A stretch of DNA of 35,361 nt from an uncultured Bacteroidales bacterium (GTDB taxonomy: Bacteria; Bacteroidota; Bacteroidia; Bacteroidales; WCHB1-69). The DNA lies in contig CAMJXE010000024.1 of the NCBI GenBank assembly GCA_946409645.1, forward strand, positions 1 through 35,361, read 5' to 3'. The stretch's first letter is position 1. Each line of letters begins with the position of its first letter. Shown one piece after another: positions 22,117-30,782 of the stretch. The position numbers and the translations under genes are program-made. Below the pieces are notes generated by a model that did not search any database, was not told the DNA's origin, and was given only the letters and a program-made list of their open reading frames with translations.

Positions 22117-22560
22117 ATGTTGATTGTCAATGGCGTGAACCTCAGTTGTTTAGGTACGCGAGAGGTGAATGTTTATGGCAATCTCTCTTTCAATGAGTAT
22201 CTGACCGAGCTGCGCGGTCGTTATCCGCAAGTGGAAATCGAATTCTTCCAGTCAGACGACGAGGGAGCGTTGGCAGAAACCATCACATCGGCACGGAATT
22301 TGCATGGCATCGTTCTCAATGCAGGAGCCTACACGCACACCTCCATTGTGTTGGCCGATGCAGTGAGAGCTGCGAAATGCCCAGTCTTGGAGGTGCATAT
22401 AAGCAACCTCTTCGGGCGAGAGAACTACCGCAGAAACAGCGTGTTGTCTTCCGCCTGTGTTGGCTTCATCAGTGGATTTGGGCTTCAAAGCTATGACTTG
22501 GCGATCGAAGCAATCCTTATGAAATATTCAGATGCGAAGATTAAACTTCATCAGATTTGA
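22117..22560 (+). CDS. aroQ: Type II 3-dehydroquinate dehydratase
   Basis: 147 aa from ATG 22117, which starts directly at the first strand (MLIVNGVNL) as family members do; ATG 22090 would add nine residues and overlap the preceding gene. Active-site features: R and Y in REVNVYG, the NAGAYTHTSI block, HISN (EVHISNLFGRE) and the following arginine. The first signature reads NGVNLSCLG instead of the usual NGPNLNLLG, an unusual change near the active site. It dehydrates 3-dehydroquinate in the shikimate pathway. Confidence 0.9.
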   Translation: MLIVNGVNLSCLGTREVNVYGNLSFNEYLTELRGRYPQVEIEFFQSDDEGALAETITSARNLHGIVLNAGAYTHTSIVLADAVRAAKCPVLEVHISNLFGRENYRRNSVLSSACVGFISGFGLQSYDLAIEAILMKYSDAKIKLHQI

Positions 22561-22612
22561 AGGGTCAAGGATATGATTTTGAACATTGAACAAGATTTAT
22601 AATAACAAGATT

Positions 22613-23083
22613 ATGAAAAAAGTATTCAGTTTATTGATGGTTTTGGCCTTTGTGATGGCCGGTATGGCTCAGGGCGATGGCTCAGCTGCCGCCCAACCGA
22701 AAAAGAACAAGAAAGTGAAAACCCCTGAAATCACCTTCGAGACTTTAGTGCACGACTATGGCCAGATCAACCAGGGTGAAAACGGTGAATGCGAATTCGT
22801 GTTCAAGAACACCGGGAAAGCCGAACTGATTCTCACCAACTGCCGTTCCAGCTGTGGCTGCACGGTGCCTTCATGGCCGAAAGACCCCATCGCTCCGGGC
22901 AAGAAAGCTTCCATCAAGGTGAAGTACAATACCCAGCGTGTTGGTCAGATCAACAAGACCATCACGGTGGAATCCAATGCTGTAAACGACCGTGTGGTGT
23001 TGAAAATCACGGGCAATGTGAATCCGAAACCTACGGAGGCCGCTCCTGATAACAACAGTGGCGCTCCACGGGCAAATGATTAA
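22613..23083 (+). CDS. DUF1573 secreted protein, copy A
   Basis: 156 aa from ATG 22613, which begins a signal peptide (MKKVFSLLMVLAFVMAGMAQ). The mature part has the DUF1573 pattern: HDYGQINQGENGECEFVFKN, the cysteine motif NCRSSCGCTVPSWPK, GKKASIKVKYNT and a final strand ITVESNAVNDRVVLKITGN. These are Ig-like beta-sandwich proteins of Bacteroidota envelopes with unknown ligands. A proline/asparagine-rich tail follows. A second copy is 19 nt downstream. Confidence 0.85.
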   Translation: MKKVFSLLMVLAFVMAGMAQGDGSAAAQPKKNKKVKTPEITFETLVHDYGQINQGENGECEFVFKNTGKAELILTNCRSSCGCTVPSWPKDPIAPGKKASIKVKYNTQRVGQINKTITVESNAVNDRVVLKITGNVNPKPTEAAPDNNSGAPRAND

Positions 23084-23102
23084 TTTTCAAAAACTTGTAA
23101 CG

Positions 23103-23501
23103 ATGAAAAAGTTAGTAGCTTTCGTTTGTATGCTTTGTATGGGCTTTGGCGTGGCATTGCAGGCGCAGACCACCAAAACCACTTACACGGGCACGGGCGC
23201 GGAAATCGAATTCGAGAAAAAAACGGTTGATTTCGGGACTTTGAAAGTCGGAGATGTGAAGGTGGTGACCATCACCTACAAGAACATCGGTAAGAAACCG
23301 CTGATTTTAGACGATGTGATTTCCTCTTGCGACTGCACGGAGGTGGAGTGGTCGAAGGCTCCGGTGATGCCTGGTAAGACTGGCACCATCAAGGCGACAT
23401 ACACGGCCAAGAATGTCGGACTAATCAGCAAGCGTTTGACAGTATTGTCGAATGCGAACACCGACAGAGTGATATTGCAATTGAAGGGAGAGGTGAAGTA
23501 G
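23103..23501 (+). CDS. DUF1573 secreted protein, copy B
   Basis: 132 aa from ATG 23103, which opens a signal peptide ending ALQAQ. Same fold as copy A: VDFGTLKVGDVKVVTITYKN, SSCDCTEVEWSKAPVMPGKT and RLTVLSNANTDRVILQLKGE. The cysteine motif is S-S-C-D-C-T instead of S-S-C-G-C-T. Tandem duplicates in one operon, diverged well beyond recent duplication. The stop is 16 nt before tmRNA. Confidence 0.85.
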   Translation: MKKLVAFVCMLCMGFGVALQAQTTKTTYTGTGAEIEFEKKTVDFGTLKVGDVKVVTITYKNIGKKPLILDDVISSCDCTEVEWSKAPVMPGKTGTIKATYTAKNVGLISKRLTVLSNANTDRVILQLKGEVK

Positions 23502-23516
23502 CCTCTCTTTTTCCCC

Positions 23517-23906
23517 GGGGCCGTCTGGTTTTGACAGCAAGTTCGGGGGTATGTAAGCAGGTCGGAATTTGTGGGCTGATTCCGTTAAAAATTAACCCTC
23601 GATGCCAAATAAATGGCGAAACTTCTTATGCAATCGCAGCGTAACCGTTGCGGTTCCCGCCGCGCGGACAAGGTCCGTAGCCGCGGGTGCTCCCCCGGAA
23701 GTTCTTCGGCTCAACGTCCGGTCCGGAGTATCATAAAAGGGCTGATAGCTGAGGCCGCGCTTCGAGGCTGAGGCGAAACTTTAGAAGATAAGCGACGCTT
23801 AGGTCCGTCCCGTACCATGCCGCCGCCGACAATCAAACGGAGACTAAACTTGTAGAAAGCATACTTGCGGCGTGTTTGGACGGGGGTTCGACTCCCCCCG
23901 GCTCCA
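23517..23906 (+). ncRNA. ssrA: tmRNA (trans-translation RNA)
   Basis: Acceptor stem GGGGCCG (23517-23523) pairs with CGGCTCC (23899-23905), discriminator A at 23906. The 5' end continues TCTGGTTTTGACAGC, the hallmark tmRNA start, and the 3' end has the T arm GGACGGGGGTTCGACTCCCC. The CCA end is not encoded (CTT follows). The tag frame runs from GGC 23615 to TAA 23642-23644 and encodes GETSYAIAA. It rescues stalled ribosomes and marks the product for ClpXP, whose genes are in this window at 26540-28537. A terminator follows. Confidence 0.95.
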
Positions 23907-23921
23907 CTTGGAAAACGACAA

Positions 23922-23945
23922 CCCCGATGCATTTCGGGGTTTTTT
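23922..23945 (+). terminator. Intrinsic terminator of tmRNA
   Basis: CCCCGA-TGCATT-TCGGGG followed by TTTTTT, starting 16 nt after the mature tmRNA 3' end. Confidence 0.9.
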
Positions 23946-23989
23946 ATTGTCTTTTTGCGGGAAATTGCGGGCCGTATCAGAGAAAAACG

Positions 23990-23997
23990 TATTTTTG
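23990..23997 (+). promoter_or_regulatory. -7 box TATTTTTG for the TPR-like gene
   Basis: TAttTTTG followed by CCG, 19 nt before the ATG at 24017. TTG at 23965-23967 is 22 nt upstream of the TA. Confidence 0.6.
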
Positions 23998-24016
23998 CCG
24001 CGCTAAATGTTTTCAA

Positions 24017-24628
24017 ATGGAGAAAATTTACTTTACCGATTTTGTCGCAGTGGATGTGGATTTGGCGCATGAGAAGTTGCGGGAGTGGCAACGCAAATAT
24101 CCCGCTTCTCCGTTGCTGAACATGTTCTGCCTGCGGGAGGATCGTCTCAAAGGTCAGAATCGCCAGCGTGTCAAAATGCTGCTCACGTTGACCGACAAAC
24201 AGCGTTTCGATACCCTGCAGTTGGAAACGGCACCGGTGGTGGAGATGCGTGACAAACCACAACTTAACTTCGTGGAAACCAAGCCTCAACAAAGCTCGAC
24301 ACTCAACCCTATTTTTGTGAAACACCCAGCTCCGGATCATGAAAACCGTCAGGTATTGATTGATCAACTGATTGAAAAATTCTCCAAAGATGCTCCTAAA
24401 ATCATCTACTCCCCGGATGTCCACGATGCAAATGCCGACTATGGAGTTAAGAGTTCAATTGAGGACCAAAGTATTGTAAGTGTTTCGTTGGCAAATATTT
24501 ACGCTGAACAAGGTTACTATGACAGGGCTATTCAGATGTTTGAAATATTGAAGTTGCATTTTCCCGAAAAAAATAGTATCTTTGCCGCCCGAATTGAGGA
24601 GCTGAAAAAAATGATGGCGGAAGGTTGA
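24017..24628 (+). CDS. Conserved hypothetical protein with a C-terminal TPR-like motif
   Basis: 203 aa from ATG 24017; an apparent upstream extension would run through the tmRNA terminator. The N-terminal half has LAHEKLREWQRKYPASPLLN and a hydrophilic middle. The C-terminal part SVSLANIYAEQGYYDRAIQM followed by FEILKLHFPEKN is one good tetratricopeptide repeat. In Bacteroidota such proteins sit upstream of secG, as here; the function is unknown, and an assembly or secretion-related scaffold is only a guess. Confidence 0.75.
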   Translation: MEKIYFTDFVAVDVDLAHEKLREWQRKYPASPLLNMFCLREDRLKGQNRQRVKMLLTLTDKQRFDTLQLETAPVVEMRDKPQLNFVETKPQQSSTLNPIFVKHPAPDHENRQVLIDQLIEKFSKDAPKIIYSPDVHDANADYGVKSSIEDQSIVSVSLANIYAEQGYYDRAIQMFEILKLHFPEKNSIFAARIEELKKMMAEG

Positions 24629-24710
24629 TTTTGGCATTGTTTTTGCTGCTTTATCAGTCCGAATGTTGAAATAATAAATCGTTAAATCATAAACTAAAAA
24701 GTAAAAGAAG

Positions 24711-25001
24711 ATGTTTACATTGTGTGTAGTATTAATCATTTTGGCAAGTATCGTATTGGCATTTGTCGTCCTGATCCAAAACTCTAAGGGTGGCGGCCTG
24801 GCTTCCAATTTTGCCTCTTCCAACCAAGTGATGGGTGTGCGCAAAACCGCCGACGTGCTCGAAAAGACCACTTGGGGCCTCGCCGCAGGCATCATGTTGC
24901 TCTGCTTCGTGTGCGCTTTCATGTCGAAGAGCGAATACAACAGCATTCACGGCACCTCCAACACCCAAGTTGAGCAAACCACCGATGCTGCTGAAGAATA
25001 A
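24711..25001 (+). CDS. secG: Protein translocase subunit SecG
   Basis: 96 aa. Two transmembrane helices (LCVVLIILASIVLAFVVLIQ and TTWGLAAGIMLLCFVCAFMS) joined by the SecG loop NSKGGGLASNFASSNQVMGV, then a soluble acidic tail. The loop with G-G-G-L-A and Q-V-M-G-V-R-K-T-A-D is the diagnostic part. SecG binds SecYE and aids SecA-driven export. A hairpin terminator separates it from tig. Confidence 0.93.
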   Translation: MFTLCVVLIILASIVLAFVVLIQNSKGGGLASNFASSNQVMGVRKTADVLEKTTWGLAAGIMLLCFVCAFMSKSEYNSIHGTSNTQVEQTTDAAEE

Positions 25002-25030
25002 TCGATAGAATATTTGAAAGGTTAAACATG

Positions 25031-25060
25031 CAATGCCCGCTGGCGTTGTGTGTTTTTTTT
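25031..25060 (+). terminator. Intrinsic terminator between secG and tig
   Basis: CAATGCC-CGCT-GGCGTTG (one G-T pair) followed by TGTG and a run of eight T. 29 nt after the secG stop. Confidence 0.8.
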
Positions 25061-25085
25061 GTTTGTAATATAAAATACTGATTAA

Positions 25086-26537
25086 ATGAATATTAAGCAC
25101 GAAAATGTTCCCGGCCAAGTGCAGGAACTCGTTATTGAAATCCAAAAGGAAGACTACGCAGAAAGTGTAGATAAAGCGTTGAAAAAACAACGTCGTGAGG
25201 TAGCCGTTCCTGGCTTCCGCAAAGGCAACGCCCCCATGGGCATCGTTCAAAAGATGTACGGTAAGAACATCCTCGTAATGGAAATCGACCGTCTTGTTAA
25301 CGAACAGATTGACAAGTATTTCAAAGATAACGATGTGAAGTATATCTTCGAACCTATGCCCGTTGAAGGCAAGTCACAAGTGGATTTCGATAATCCCGAT
25401 AACTTCACCTTCACGTACGAATATGCACTTCGTCCCGAGGTGAAAATCGACTATAAGGCTATGCCTGCCATCACTGATTTCACCGTTGTGCCGAGCAAAG
25501 AGGAAATCACCAACTATATTGATCAGCTTCGTGAGCGTCACGGTAAATATGTCACCCCTGACACCATCGAGAAAAACGACAGCATTTCAGCGGATTACGG
25601 CGGAGAGAAGGAGGCTTTCTTCTTCATCAGAGACCTGAAAGAAGACGCTCAGAAGGCTCTTGTCGGGAAAAAAGTGGATGAGAAAGTGACTCTCGCTATG
25701 CGTCAGGCTTTCAGTTCTGATCCTTTCTTCGCTCGTGCTTTCGACCTCAAAGTGGAAGACCTCAAGGAAGACGATCCTTATACCTATGAGCTGACTATCA
25801 AGCGCATCGGTCGCATCGAGCCCGCTGAGTTGAATGAAGAATTCTTCAAAGTGGCTTATCCTAACGGTGATGTCACCAATGAAAAACAACTCAAAGAAGA
25901 TGCCAAGAACGTGTTGGCAGCGCAGTACAAACCTGATACAGAACGTCTTTTCATGAATAAGGCCATCGAAACCCTGTTGGATAATGTGACCGTGGAGTTA
26001 CCCGATGATTTCATGAAACGCTACATCAAGGCGGTGCAGAAGGATATGAAGGACGAGGATTTGGAGAAGCAATTCGACCAGTACAAACGTTCTTTCCAAT
26101 GGCAGATTTTAGAGAACAACATCGTGGAAGGTGAGGACGTGAACGTCACTCGTGCCGATGTTGAGAACTATTTCCGCGATTACTTCATCAAGAGTTATTT
26201 CGGCAACTTCAACCCCGAAAGCGTTAAGGATCAGGTGGATAAAATCGTGGCAGATGCCATGAAGAATCAGGAATACGTGAAGAACGCGTACGATATGCTC
26301 TACGACAAGAAATTAGTGGAGGTGTTGCGCAAGAAGATGAATATCGACCACAAAGAGGGCGATTTCAAGGCTTTTGTGAATGAAATTTCACCTAAGGAAG
26401 AAAAAACCGCTGAAGAGAAGCCGAAAAAAACTACCAAGCGCAAAGCGGCTGCTAAGGAGGAAGAGCCGGCGACGGAAGTCCCCGCAGAGGAGAAACCCAA
26501 GAAAACGCGCGCTAAATCCACTAAAAAAACCGAGTAA
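25086..26537 (+). CDS. tig: Trigger factor (ribosome-associated chaperone)
   Basis: 483 aa. The N-terminal ribosome-binding domain contains [20 protein letters not shown], which includes the trigger-factor signature G-F-R-x-G-x-x-P. The PPIase region (about 155-245) is shortened and lacks clear FKBP active-site residues, as I recall for Bacteroidota homologues. The C-terminal helical chaperone domain follows. The last 50 residues are a lysine/glutamate/proline-rich low-complexity tail ([20 protein letters not shown] and on). Encoded directly before clpP with a 2-nt gap, the classic tig-clpP-clpX order. Confidence 0.93.
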   Translation: MNIKHENVPGQVQELVIEIQKEDYAESVDKALKKQRREVAVPGFRKGNAPMGIVQKMYGKNILVMEIDRLVNEQIDKYFKDNDVKYIFEPMPVEGKSQVDFDNPDNFTFTYEYALRPEVKIDYKAMPAITDFTVVPSKEEITNYIDQLRERHGKYVTPDTIEKNDSISADYGGEKEAFFFIRDLKEDAQKALVGKKVDEKVTLAMRQAFSSDPFFARAFDLKVEDLKEDDPYTYELTIKRIGRIEPAELNEEFFKVAYPNGDVTNEKQLKEDAKNVLAAQYKPDTERLFMNKAIETLLDNVTVELPDDFMKRYIKAVQKDMKDEDLEKQFDQYKRSFQWQILENNIVEGEDVNVTRADVENYFRDYFIKSYFGNFNPESVKDQVDKIVADAMKNQEYVKNAYDMLYDKKLVEVLRKKMNIDHKEGDFKAFVNEISPKEEKTAEEKPKKTTKRKAAAKEEEPATEVPAEEKPKKTRAKSTKKTE

Positions 26538-26539
26538 TT

Positions 26540-27214
26540 ATGAGAGACGAATTCAGAAATTATGCGCTTAAACAGCATGGTATCAGCAGTCTGAAGATGG
26601 ACCGCTACACCTCACTGGCGCGCAATTATATCACCCCGTACATCATTGAGGAGCGCCCGATGAATATTACCCAGCTGGACGTTTTCTCCCGCCTGATGAA
26701 GGACAGAATCATCTTCATGGGTGTGCCCATCGACGATGATGTGGCCAATATAATCCAAGCACAGTTGCTCTTCCTCGAGTCTCAGGATTCAGAACGTGAC
26801 ATACAGATCTACATCAACAGTCCTGGCGGCATGGTATATGCCGGGTTGGGTATCTACGATACGATGCAGTATCTGAAACCCGATGTGTCCACGATTTGCA
26901 CGGGCATGGCTGCTTCAATGGCTGCTGTGCTGATGTGCGCCGGTGCCAAAGGCAAGCGTTTCGCACTCCCGCATTCCCGCGTGATGATTCACCAACCGAT
27001 GGGCGGTGCGCAAGGTCAGGCTTCCGACATTGAAATCGAGGCCCGTGAGATACAGAAAATCAAGAAAGAACTCTATGAAATCATCGCTTACCACTCCGGT
27101 AAAGATTATGACCAGGTGTGGAAGGACAGCGACCGCGACTATTGGATGACGGCTGCCGAGGCGAAAGAGTACGGTATGATTGACCAGGTTTTAGGGCGTG
27201 ATCAACGCAAATAA
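26540..27214 (+). CDS. clpP: ATP-dependent Clp protease proteolytic subunit ClpP
   Basis: 224 aa. Catalytic serine S126 in [10 protein letters not shown], histidine H151 in [11 protein letters not shown], and aspartate in [36 protein letters not shown] is the oxyanion-loop region. It forms the two-ring proteolytic chamber served by ClpX. Full length with an N-terminal extension of about 40 residues that may be removed on maturation. It follows tig by 2 nt. Confidence 0.96.
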   Translation: MRDEFRNYALKQHGISSLKMDRYTSLARNYITPYIIEERPMNITQLDVFSRLMKDRIIFMGVPIDDDVANIIQAQLLFLESQDSERDIQIYINSPGGMVYAGLGIYDTMQYLKPDVSTICTGMAASMAAVLMCAGAKGKRFALPHSRVMIHQPMGGAQGQASDIEIEAREIQKIKKELYEIIAYHSGKDYDQVWKDSDRDYWMTAAEAKEYGMIDQVLGRDQRK

Positions 27215-27241
27215 CCGAGTTTTATTCAATGGAAAATGAAA

Positions 27242-27275
27242 CAACCGGCCTCCGGAAATGTCCGGGCGCCGGTTG
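27242..27275 (+). promoter_or_regulatory. Strong hairpin in the clpP-clpX intergenic region
   Basis: CAACCGGC (27242-27249) pairs with GCCGGTTG (27268-27275), and inside it CCGGA pairs with TCCGG around AATG. The whole lies between the clpP stop and the clpX ATG (27293). There is no T run after it (TTGTTATAAA), so it is more likely an attenuator, mRNA-processing or stability element than a plain terminator. Confidence 0.6.
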
Positions 27276-27292
27276 TTGTTATAAAGTGCAAT

Positions 27293-28537
27293 ATGGCGAA
27301 AAAAAATAATCAAATCAATAGAACGTGTAGCTTTTGTGGACTTGAAATCCCGAAGGATCAGTTTATTATTGGCGGATTTGATGGGATGATTTGTAGTGAC
27401 TGCCTTCAAGCCGCGATGGACATCTACCATCAACATGAGGTGGAGACCCAGAGGAATGTTATTTCCAATATGAAGCTGAAACTGCTGAAGCCCAAGGAGA
27501 TAAAAGAGCGTTTGGACGACTATGTCATTGGACAAGAGGAGGCCAAGAAGGTGCTCTCTGTGGCAGTGTATAACCACTATAAGCGGTTGATGCAATCTCA
27601 AGACAATTCTGATCCCGATGTGGATATTGAAAAGAGCAACGTGTTGCTGATAGGCGAGACAGGTACAGGTAAAACATTGTTAGCTAAAACGATAGCGACG
27701 TTATTGGATGTGCCGTTTTGTATTGCGGATGCTACCGTCTTTACGCAGGCGGGCTATGTAGGGGAGGATGTGGAGAGCATCCTTTCACGTCTGTTGCAGG
27801 CTGCCGACTACGATGTAGCACGTGCGGAACGCGGTATTGTCTTCATCGACGAAATCGACAAAATCGCCCGCAAAGGTTCTGAGAATCCTTCGATTACGCG
27901 TGATGTGTCAGGAGAAGGTGTGCAGCAGTCGTTGCTAAAGTTACTGGAAGGGTCTATTGTGAACGTACCGCCACAAGGTGGTCGAAAGCACCCCGAGCAG
28001 GAGTTTATTCATGTCAACACGCGCCATATTCTGTTCATCGGAAGCGGAGCATTCAATAACCTGTCAAACATCATCTGCGACCGCATGAACACACATGCCA
28101 TTGGTTATAACACCAAGAACATCAATTTCAACCCACAGGAGGCGCTTAAATACGTCAGTGCGCAGGATGTCAAGGAGTTCGGATTGATTCCCGAGCTGTG
28201 CGGCCGTTTCCCTGTCATCACCTCGCTCCACGCATTGGACAGTACGGCGTTGAAGCGCATCCTCACGGAGCCGAAGAACGCTTTGGTGAAACAGTACATC
28301 GCGTTGTTCAAGATGGACGGCATCACGTTGACTTTCACGGAAGAGAGTTTGGACTACATCGTCGAGAAGGCGGTGGCGTTGCAGTTGGGTGCGCGCGGTT
28401 TGCGTGCTATTGTTGAGAAAATCATGACCGACGCGATGTTTGAGTTCCCGAGTCTCAGCAAAAAGAAAATCGTGGTCGATAAGTCATACGCGCAGGAAAA
28501 GTTCGAGAGTTCGATTTTTTCTTTTAAGGACAAATGA
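27293..28537 (+). CDS. clpX: ATP-dependent Clp protease ATPase subunit ClpX
   Basis: 414 aa from ATG 27293; the frame continues upstream through the hairpin, but the ClpX N-terminus starts here. N-terminal C4 zinc finger (CSFCGLEI with CSDCLQ), Walker A GETGTGKT, Walker [10 protein letters not shown], and ClpP-contact loop region with N-N-L-S-N-I-I. It unfolds tagged substrates, including tmRNA-tagged ones, and feeds ClpP. Third gene of tig-clpP-clpX. Confidence 0.96.
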   Translation: MAKKNNQINRTCSFCGLEIPKDQFIIGGFDGMICSDCLQAAMDIYHQHEVETQRNVISNMKLKLLKPKEIKERLDDYVIGQEEAKKVLSVAVYNHYKRLMQSQDNSDPDVDIEKSNVLLIGETGTGKTLLAKTIATLLDVPFCIADATVFTQAGYVGEDVESILSRLLQAADYDVARAERGIVFIDEIDKIARKGSENPSITRDVSGEGVQQSLLKLLEGSIVNVPPQGGRKHPEQEFIHVNTRHILFIGSGAFNNLSNIICDRMNTHAIGYNTKNINFNPQEALKYVSAQDVKEFGLIPELCGRFPVITSLHALDSTALKRILTEPKNALVKQYIALFKMDGITLTFTEESLDYIVEKAVALQLGARGLRAIVEKIMTDAMFEFPSLSKKKIVVDKSYAQEKFESSIFSFKDK

Positions 28538-28597
28538 TGAGTTAGCAGTTACAACAATTTGCTGTTTCTAATTGTAGAGGTACAAAACTTTTGAAAG

Positions 28598-28635
28598 CAA
28601 CACACAACTGTTGTCTCCGAGGTGAAGGTGTGTTG
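28598..28635 (-). terminator. Hairpin downstream of the 11-residue-repeat protein gene
   Basis: Arms CAACACAC (28598-28605) and GTGTGTTG (28628-28635) with an inner region that can pair partly. On the minus strand it begins on the base after the stop codon and is followed by CTTTCAAAAGTTTTG. The T run is weak, so it may act as a stability element. It could also serve convergent clpX transcription, since the gene pair is convergent. Confidence 0.45.
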
Positions 28636-28983
28636 TTATGGGACACCCGGGAAGGAGTTCACCAATTTAATGTCGAAATCGGCAAAGGAGTTTACGTATT
28701 GGATTGTGAAATCAGGAAATGATTCCACGAACATCCATTCGCCGCAATGATCTGGGAATGAATTGACCACCTTGACGTTAAGGTCAGGAAATGACTCGAC
28801 CACTCGCACTTTGAAATCTGCGAAACTGTTAACCACCTTAACTTTCCCATGCAGAGGGACCCCTTTGTAAGTGCAGGAGTCTTTGTTAATTGGATTAGTG
28901 CTAACAATAATGCTGTCGGGCACATCAGCGTGGAGATGCGAGACGAACATTGTGAACGCCAAAAATATGATAAAACGTTTCAT
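28636..28983 (-). CDS. Small secreted protein made of 11-residue repeats
   Basis: 115 aa from the ATG at 28983, which gives a signal peptide (MKRFIIFLAFTMFVSHLHAD). From residue 48 to the end the chain is six repeats of about 11 residues: VKVVNSFADFK, VRVVESFPDLN, VKVVNSFPDHCGE (two residues longer), WMFVESFPDFT, IQYVNSFADFD, IKLVNSFPGVP. The core is x-[VI]-x-[VL]-V-[NE]-S-F-[PA]-D-[FL]. The regular alternation suggests a small beta solenoid or propeller-like sheet. A Cys in the central repeat and another at residue 37 could form a disulfide. Function unknown; DUF6150-type proteins have a similar repeat style. Confidence 0.7.
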   Translation of the reverse strand: MKRFIIFLAFTMFVSHLHADVPDSIIVSTNPINKDSCTYKGVPLHGKVKVVNSFADFKVRVVESFPDLNVKVVNSFPDHCGEWMFVESFPDFTIQYVNSFADFDIKLVNSFPGVP

Positions 28984-29141
28984 ACGATTTGGGTATAAAA
29001 TATCTATATCGTTTTCTCGATCCACAAAAATACACTTTTTATACGTATCACATCAACGTTTGGAAATAATTCACAACATCTCCAATTGTGCCGTTGTTTT
29101 GGGATTTTCTGTCTTCAATGTGTTAATCTTTGACATCCCGC

Positions 29142-29172
29142 ATTGGGACAATTGATTTTTTTTGCATCTTTG
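29142..29172 (+). promoter_or_regulatory. Promoter of the GH29 gene (ATTG-N19-CATCTTTG)
   Basis: ATTG at 29142-29145, then 19 nt, then CATCTTTG at 29165-29172 followed by CAC. It departs from TAnnTTTG only at the first base. The ATG is 20 nt downstream. Confidence 0.55.
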
Positions 29173-29192
29173 CACCAAAATTCAGAGCTGGT

Positions 29193-30704
29193 ATGAAAAA
29201 ATGCTGTTTGATTCTGTTGATTTTATTGGTGGGGATTGCTTTGCAGGCGCAGAAGTTTGCCCCTCAACCCAAACCTGCCGCTCCGCCGAAGCCGTACGGT
29301 CCTGTGCCGACCGACGCGCAGGTGGCCTGGCAACGCATGGAGATGAATATGTTCTGTCATTTCGGACCGAATACCTTCACTGGACTGGAGTGGGGAGAGG
29401 GTACCGAGACCGTGGATGTCTTCAATCCGACCGCTCTCGACTGCAATCAGTGGGTGGCAGTGGCGAAGAATGCTGGATTTCAGGGTATTATCATCACTGC
29501 TAAGCATCACGACGGCTTTTGTCTGTGGCCCAACCCCGTGAGCACGCATACCGTGCGCGAGAGTGCGTGGCGCAACGGAAAGGGCGATGTGCTGAAGGAA
29601 CTGTCAAAGGCGTGCAAACAGGGCGGTGTGAAGTTCGGCATCTACATCTCCCCGTGGGACCGCAACGCGCCCACCTATGGTACGGATGCCTACAACAAGG
29701 TGTTCCTCAAGACGTTGCGGAACGCACATACAAACTACGGACCTATCTTCGAGCAATGGTTTGACGGGGCCAACGGTGAGGGTCCGAACGGCAAGAAGCA
29801 GGTCTATGACTGGAAGAAGTTCAATGGGCAGACGAAGAAGTTGCAGCCCAATGCAGTGATTTTCAGTGATGTGGGGCCGGGGTGCCGGTGGGTTGGCAAC
29901 GAAGAGGGAAAATGCGGGCGCACTTGCTGGTCGCGCCTCGATGTGGAGGGCTTCGGCCCGGGTGCCGACGCCCCTTCGCAGGACACGCTCAACGCGGGCA
30001 ACTACAACGGGGCGTGCTGGATTCCCGCCGAGACGGACGTCTCCATCCGGCCGGGCTGGTTCTGGCGCGAGAGCGAGCACCCGAAGAGCGTGCAGGAGCT
30101 GCTGAAAATCTACTACAATAGCGTGGGTCGCAACTCGTTACTACTGCTCAACGTGCCGCCTGATAACCACGGCCTCATCCCCGCCGAGGACTCTCTTCGC
30201 CTTATGGAGTTCCGCGCCGCGTTAGACAGCATTTTCGCGCATGATTTGGCAAAAAAAGCACGGTTTATCACTGTGTCGGATTATCGTACTAATGAAAAGT
30301 GTCCCCGATTTACTTTTTGGAATTATGTTTTAAGCAGTTTCTCACCTCGTCAATATGATGGATATTGGCTTATTGACCAAGATTACAGTTCATACTGGGC
30401 CACAAGCGACACCGCGACCACCGCTTGGGTGCAATTCGTGTTCGACGAGCCGCAGACCTTCAACCGCGTGATGCTGCAAGAATATATCCCTCTGGGCCAG
30501 CGCGTGGAAAAATTCCATATTGAGGTGGAGGACGAGAACGGCAATTGGCGCACCATCGCCGAGGAGACCACCATCGGTTACAAGCGGATTGTGCTCACGG
30601 AGACGGTCACCACGGAAAAGGTGAGGATAGTCATCGACCAAAGCCGCGCCTGCATCGTGTTGAACAGGGTGGGATTGTTTATGGACCGGATCTTTTCAGA
30701 ATAA
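29193..30704 (+). CDS. GH29 alpha-L-fucosidase with C-terminal F5/8 type C (discoidin) domain, secreted
   Basis: 503 aa from ATG 29193, which opens a signal peptide (MKKCCLILLILLVGIALQAQ). Catalytic domain at about 40-345: ITAKHHDGFCLWPN with the paired histidines, FGIYISPWD, and EQWFDGANG with the nucleophile D191. The general acid is not assigned; E or D after W-F-x-G in this subfamily varies. Residues about 370-500 form a carbohydrate-binding F5/8C-type beta sandwich (WVQFVFDEPQTFNRVMLQEY and on). It removes fucose from host or plant glycans. No susC/susD pair is adjacent, so it is not in a classic utilisation locus here. Confidence 0.9.
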   Translation: MKKCCLILLILLVGIALQAQKFAPQPKPAAPPKPYGPVPTDAQVAWQRMEMNMFCHFGPNTFTGLEWGEGTETVDVFNPTALDCNQWVAVAKNAGFQGIIITAKHHDGFCLWPNPVSTHTVRESAWRNGKGDVLKELSKACKQGGVKFGIYISPWDRNAPTYGTDAYNKVFLKTLRNAHTNYGPIFEQWFDGANGEGPNGKKQVYDWKKFNGQTKKLQPNAVIFSDVGPGCRWVGNEEGKCGRTCWSRLDVEGFGPGADAPSQDTLNAGNYNGACWIPAETDVSIRPGWFWRESEHPKSVQELLKIYYNSVGRNSLLLLNVPPDNHGLIPAEDSLRLMEFRAALDSIFAHDLAKKARFITVSDYRTNEKCPRFTFWNYVLSSFSPRQYDGYWLIDQDYSSYWATSDTATTAWVQFVFDEPQTFNRVMLQEYIPLGQRVEKFHIEVEDENGNWRTIAEETTIGYKRIVLTETVTTEKVRIVIDQSRACIVLNRVGLFMDRIFSE

Positions 30705-30747
30705 ACCAAAAGGCAGGACAGGCGTCTAATCATACGGATGAAAATTG

Positions 30748-30755
30748 TATTTTTG
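30748..30755 (+). promoter_or_regulatory. -7 box TATTTTTG for the secreted protein at 30783
   Basis: TAttTTTG followed by CGA, 27 nt before the ATG. No TTTG at the 19-nt position. Confidence 0.55.
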
Positions 30756-30782
30756 CGACCTTTTTGAACGGAAATCAGTATT

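Noticed and set aside
23711-24424. 237-codon minus-strand frame across tmRNA and the TPR-like gene
   Set aside because: It overlaps the tmRNA acceptor and T arm and a coding gene on the other strand.
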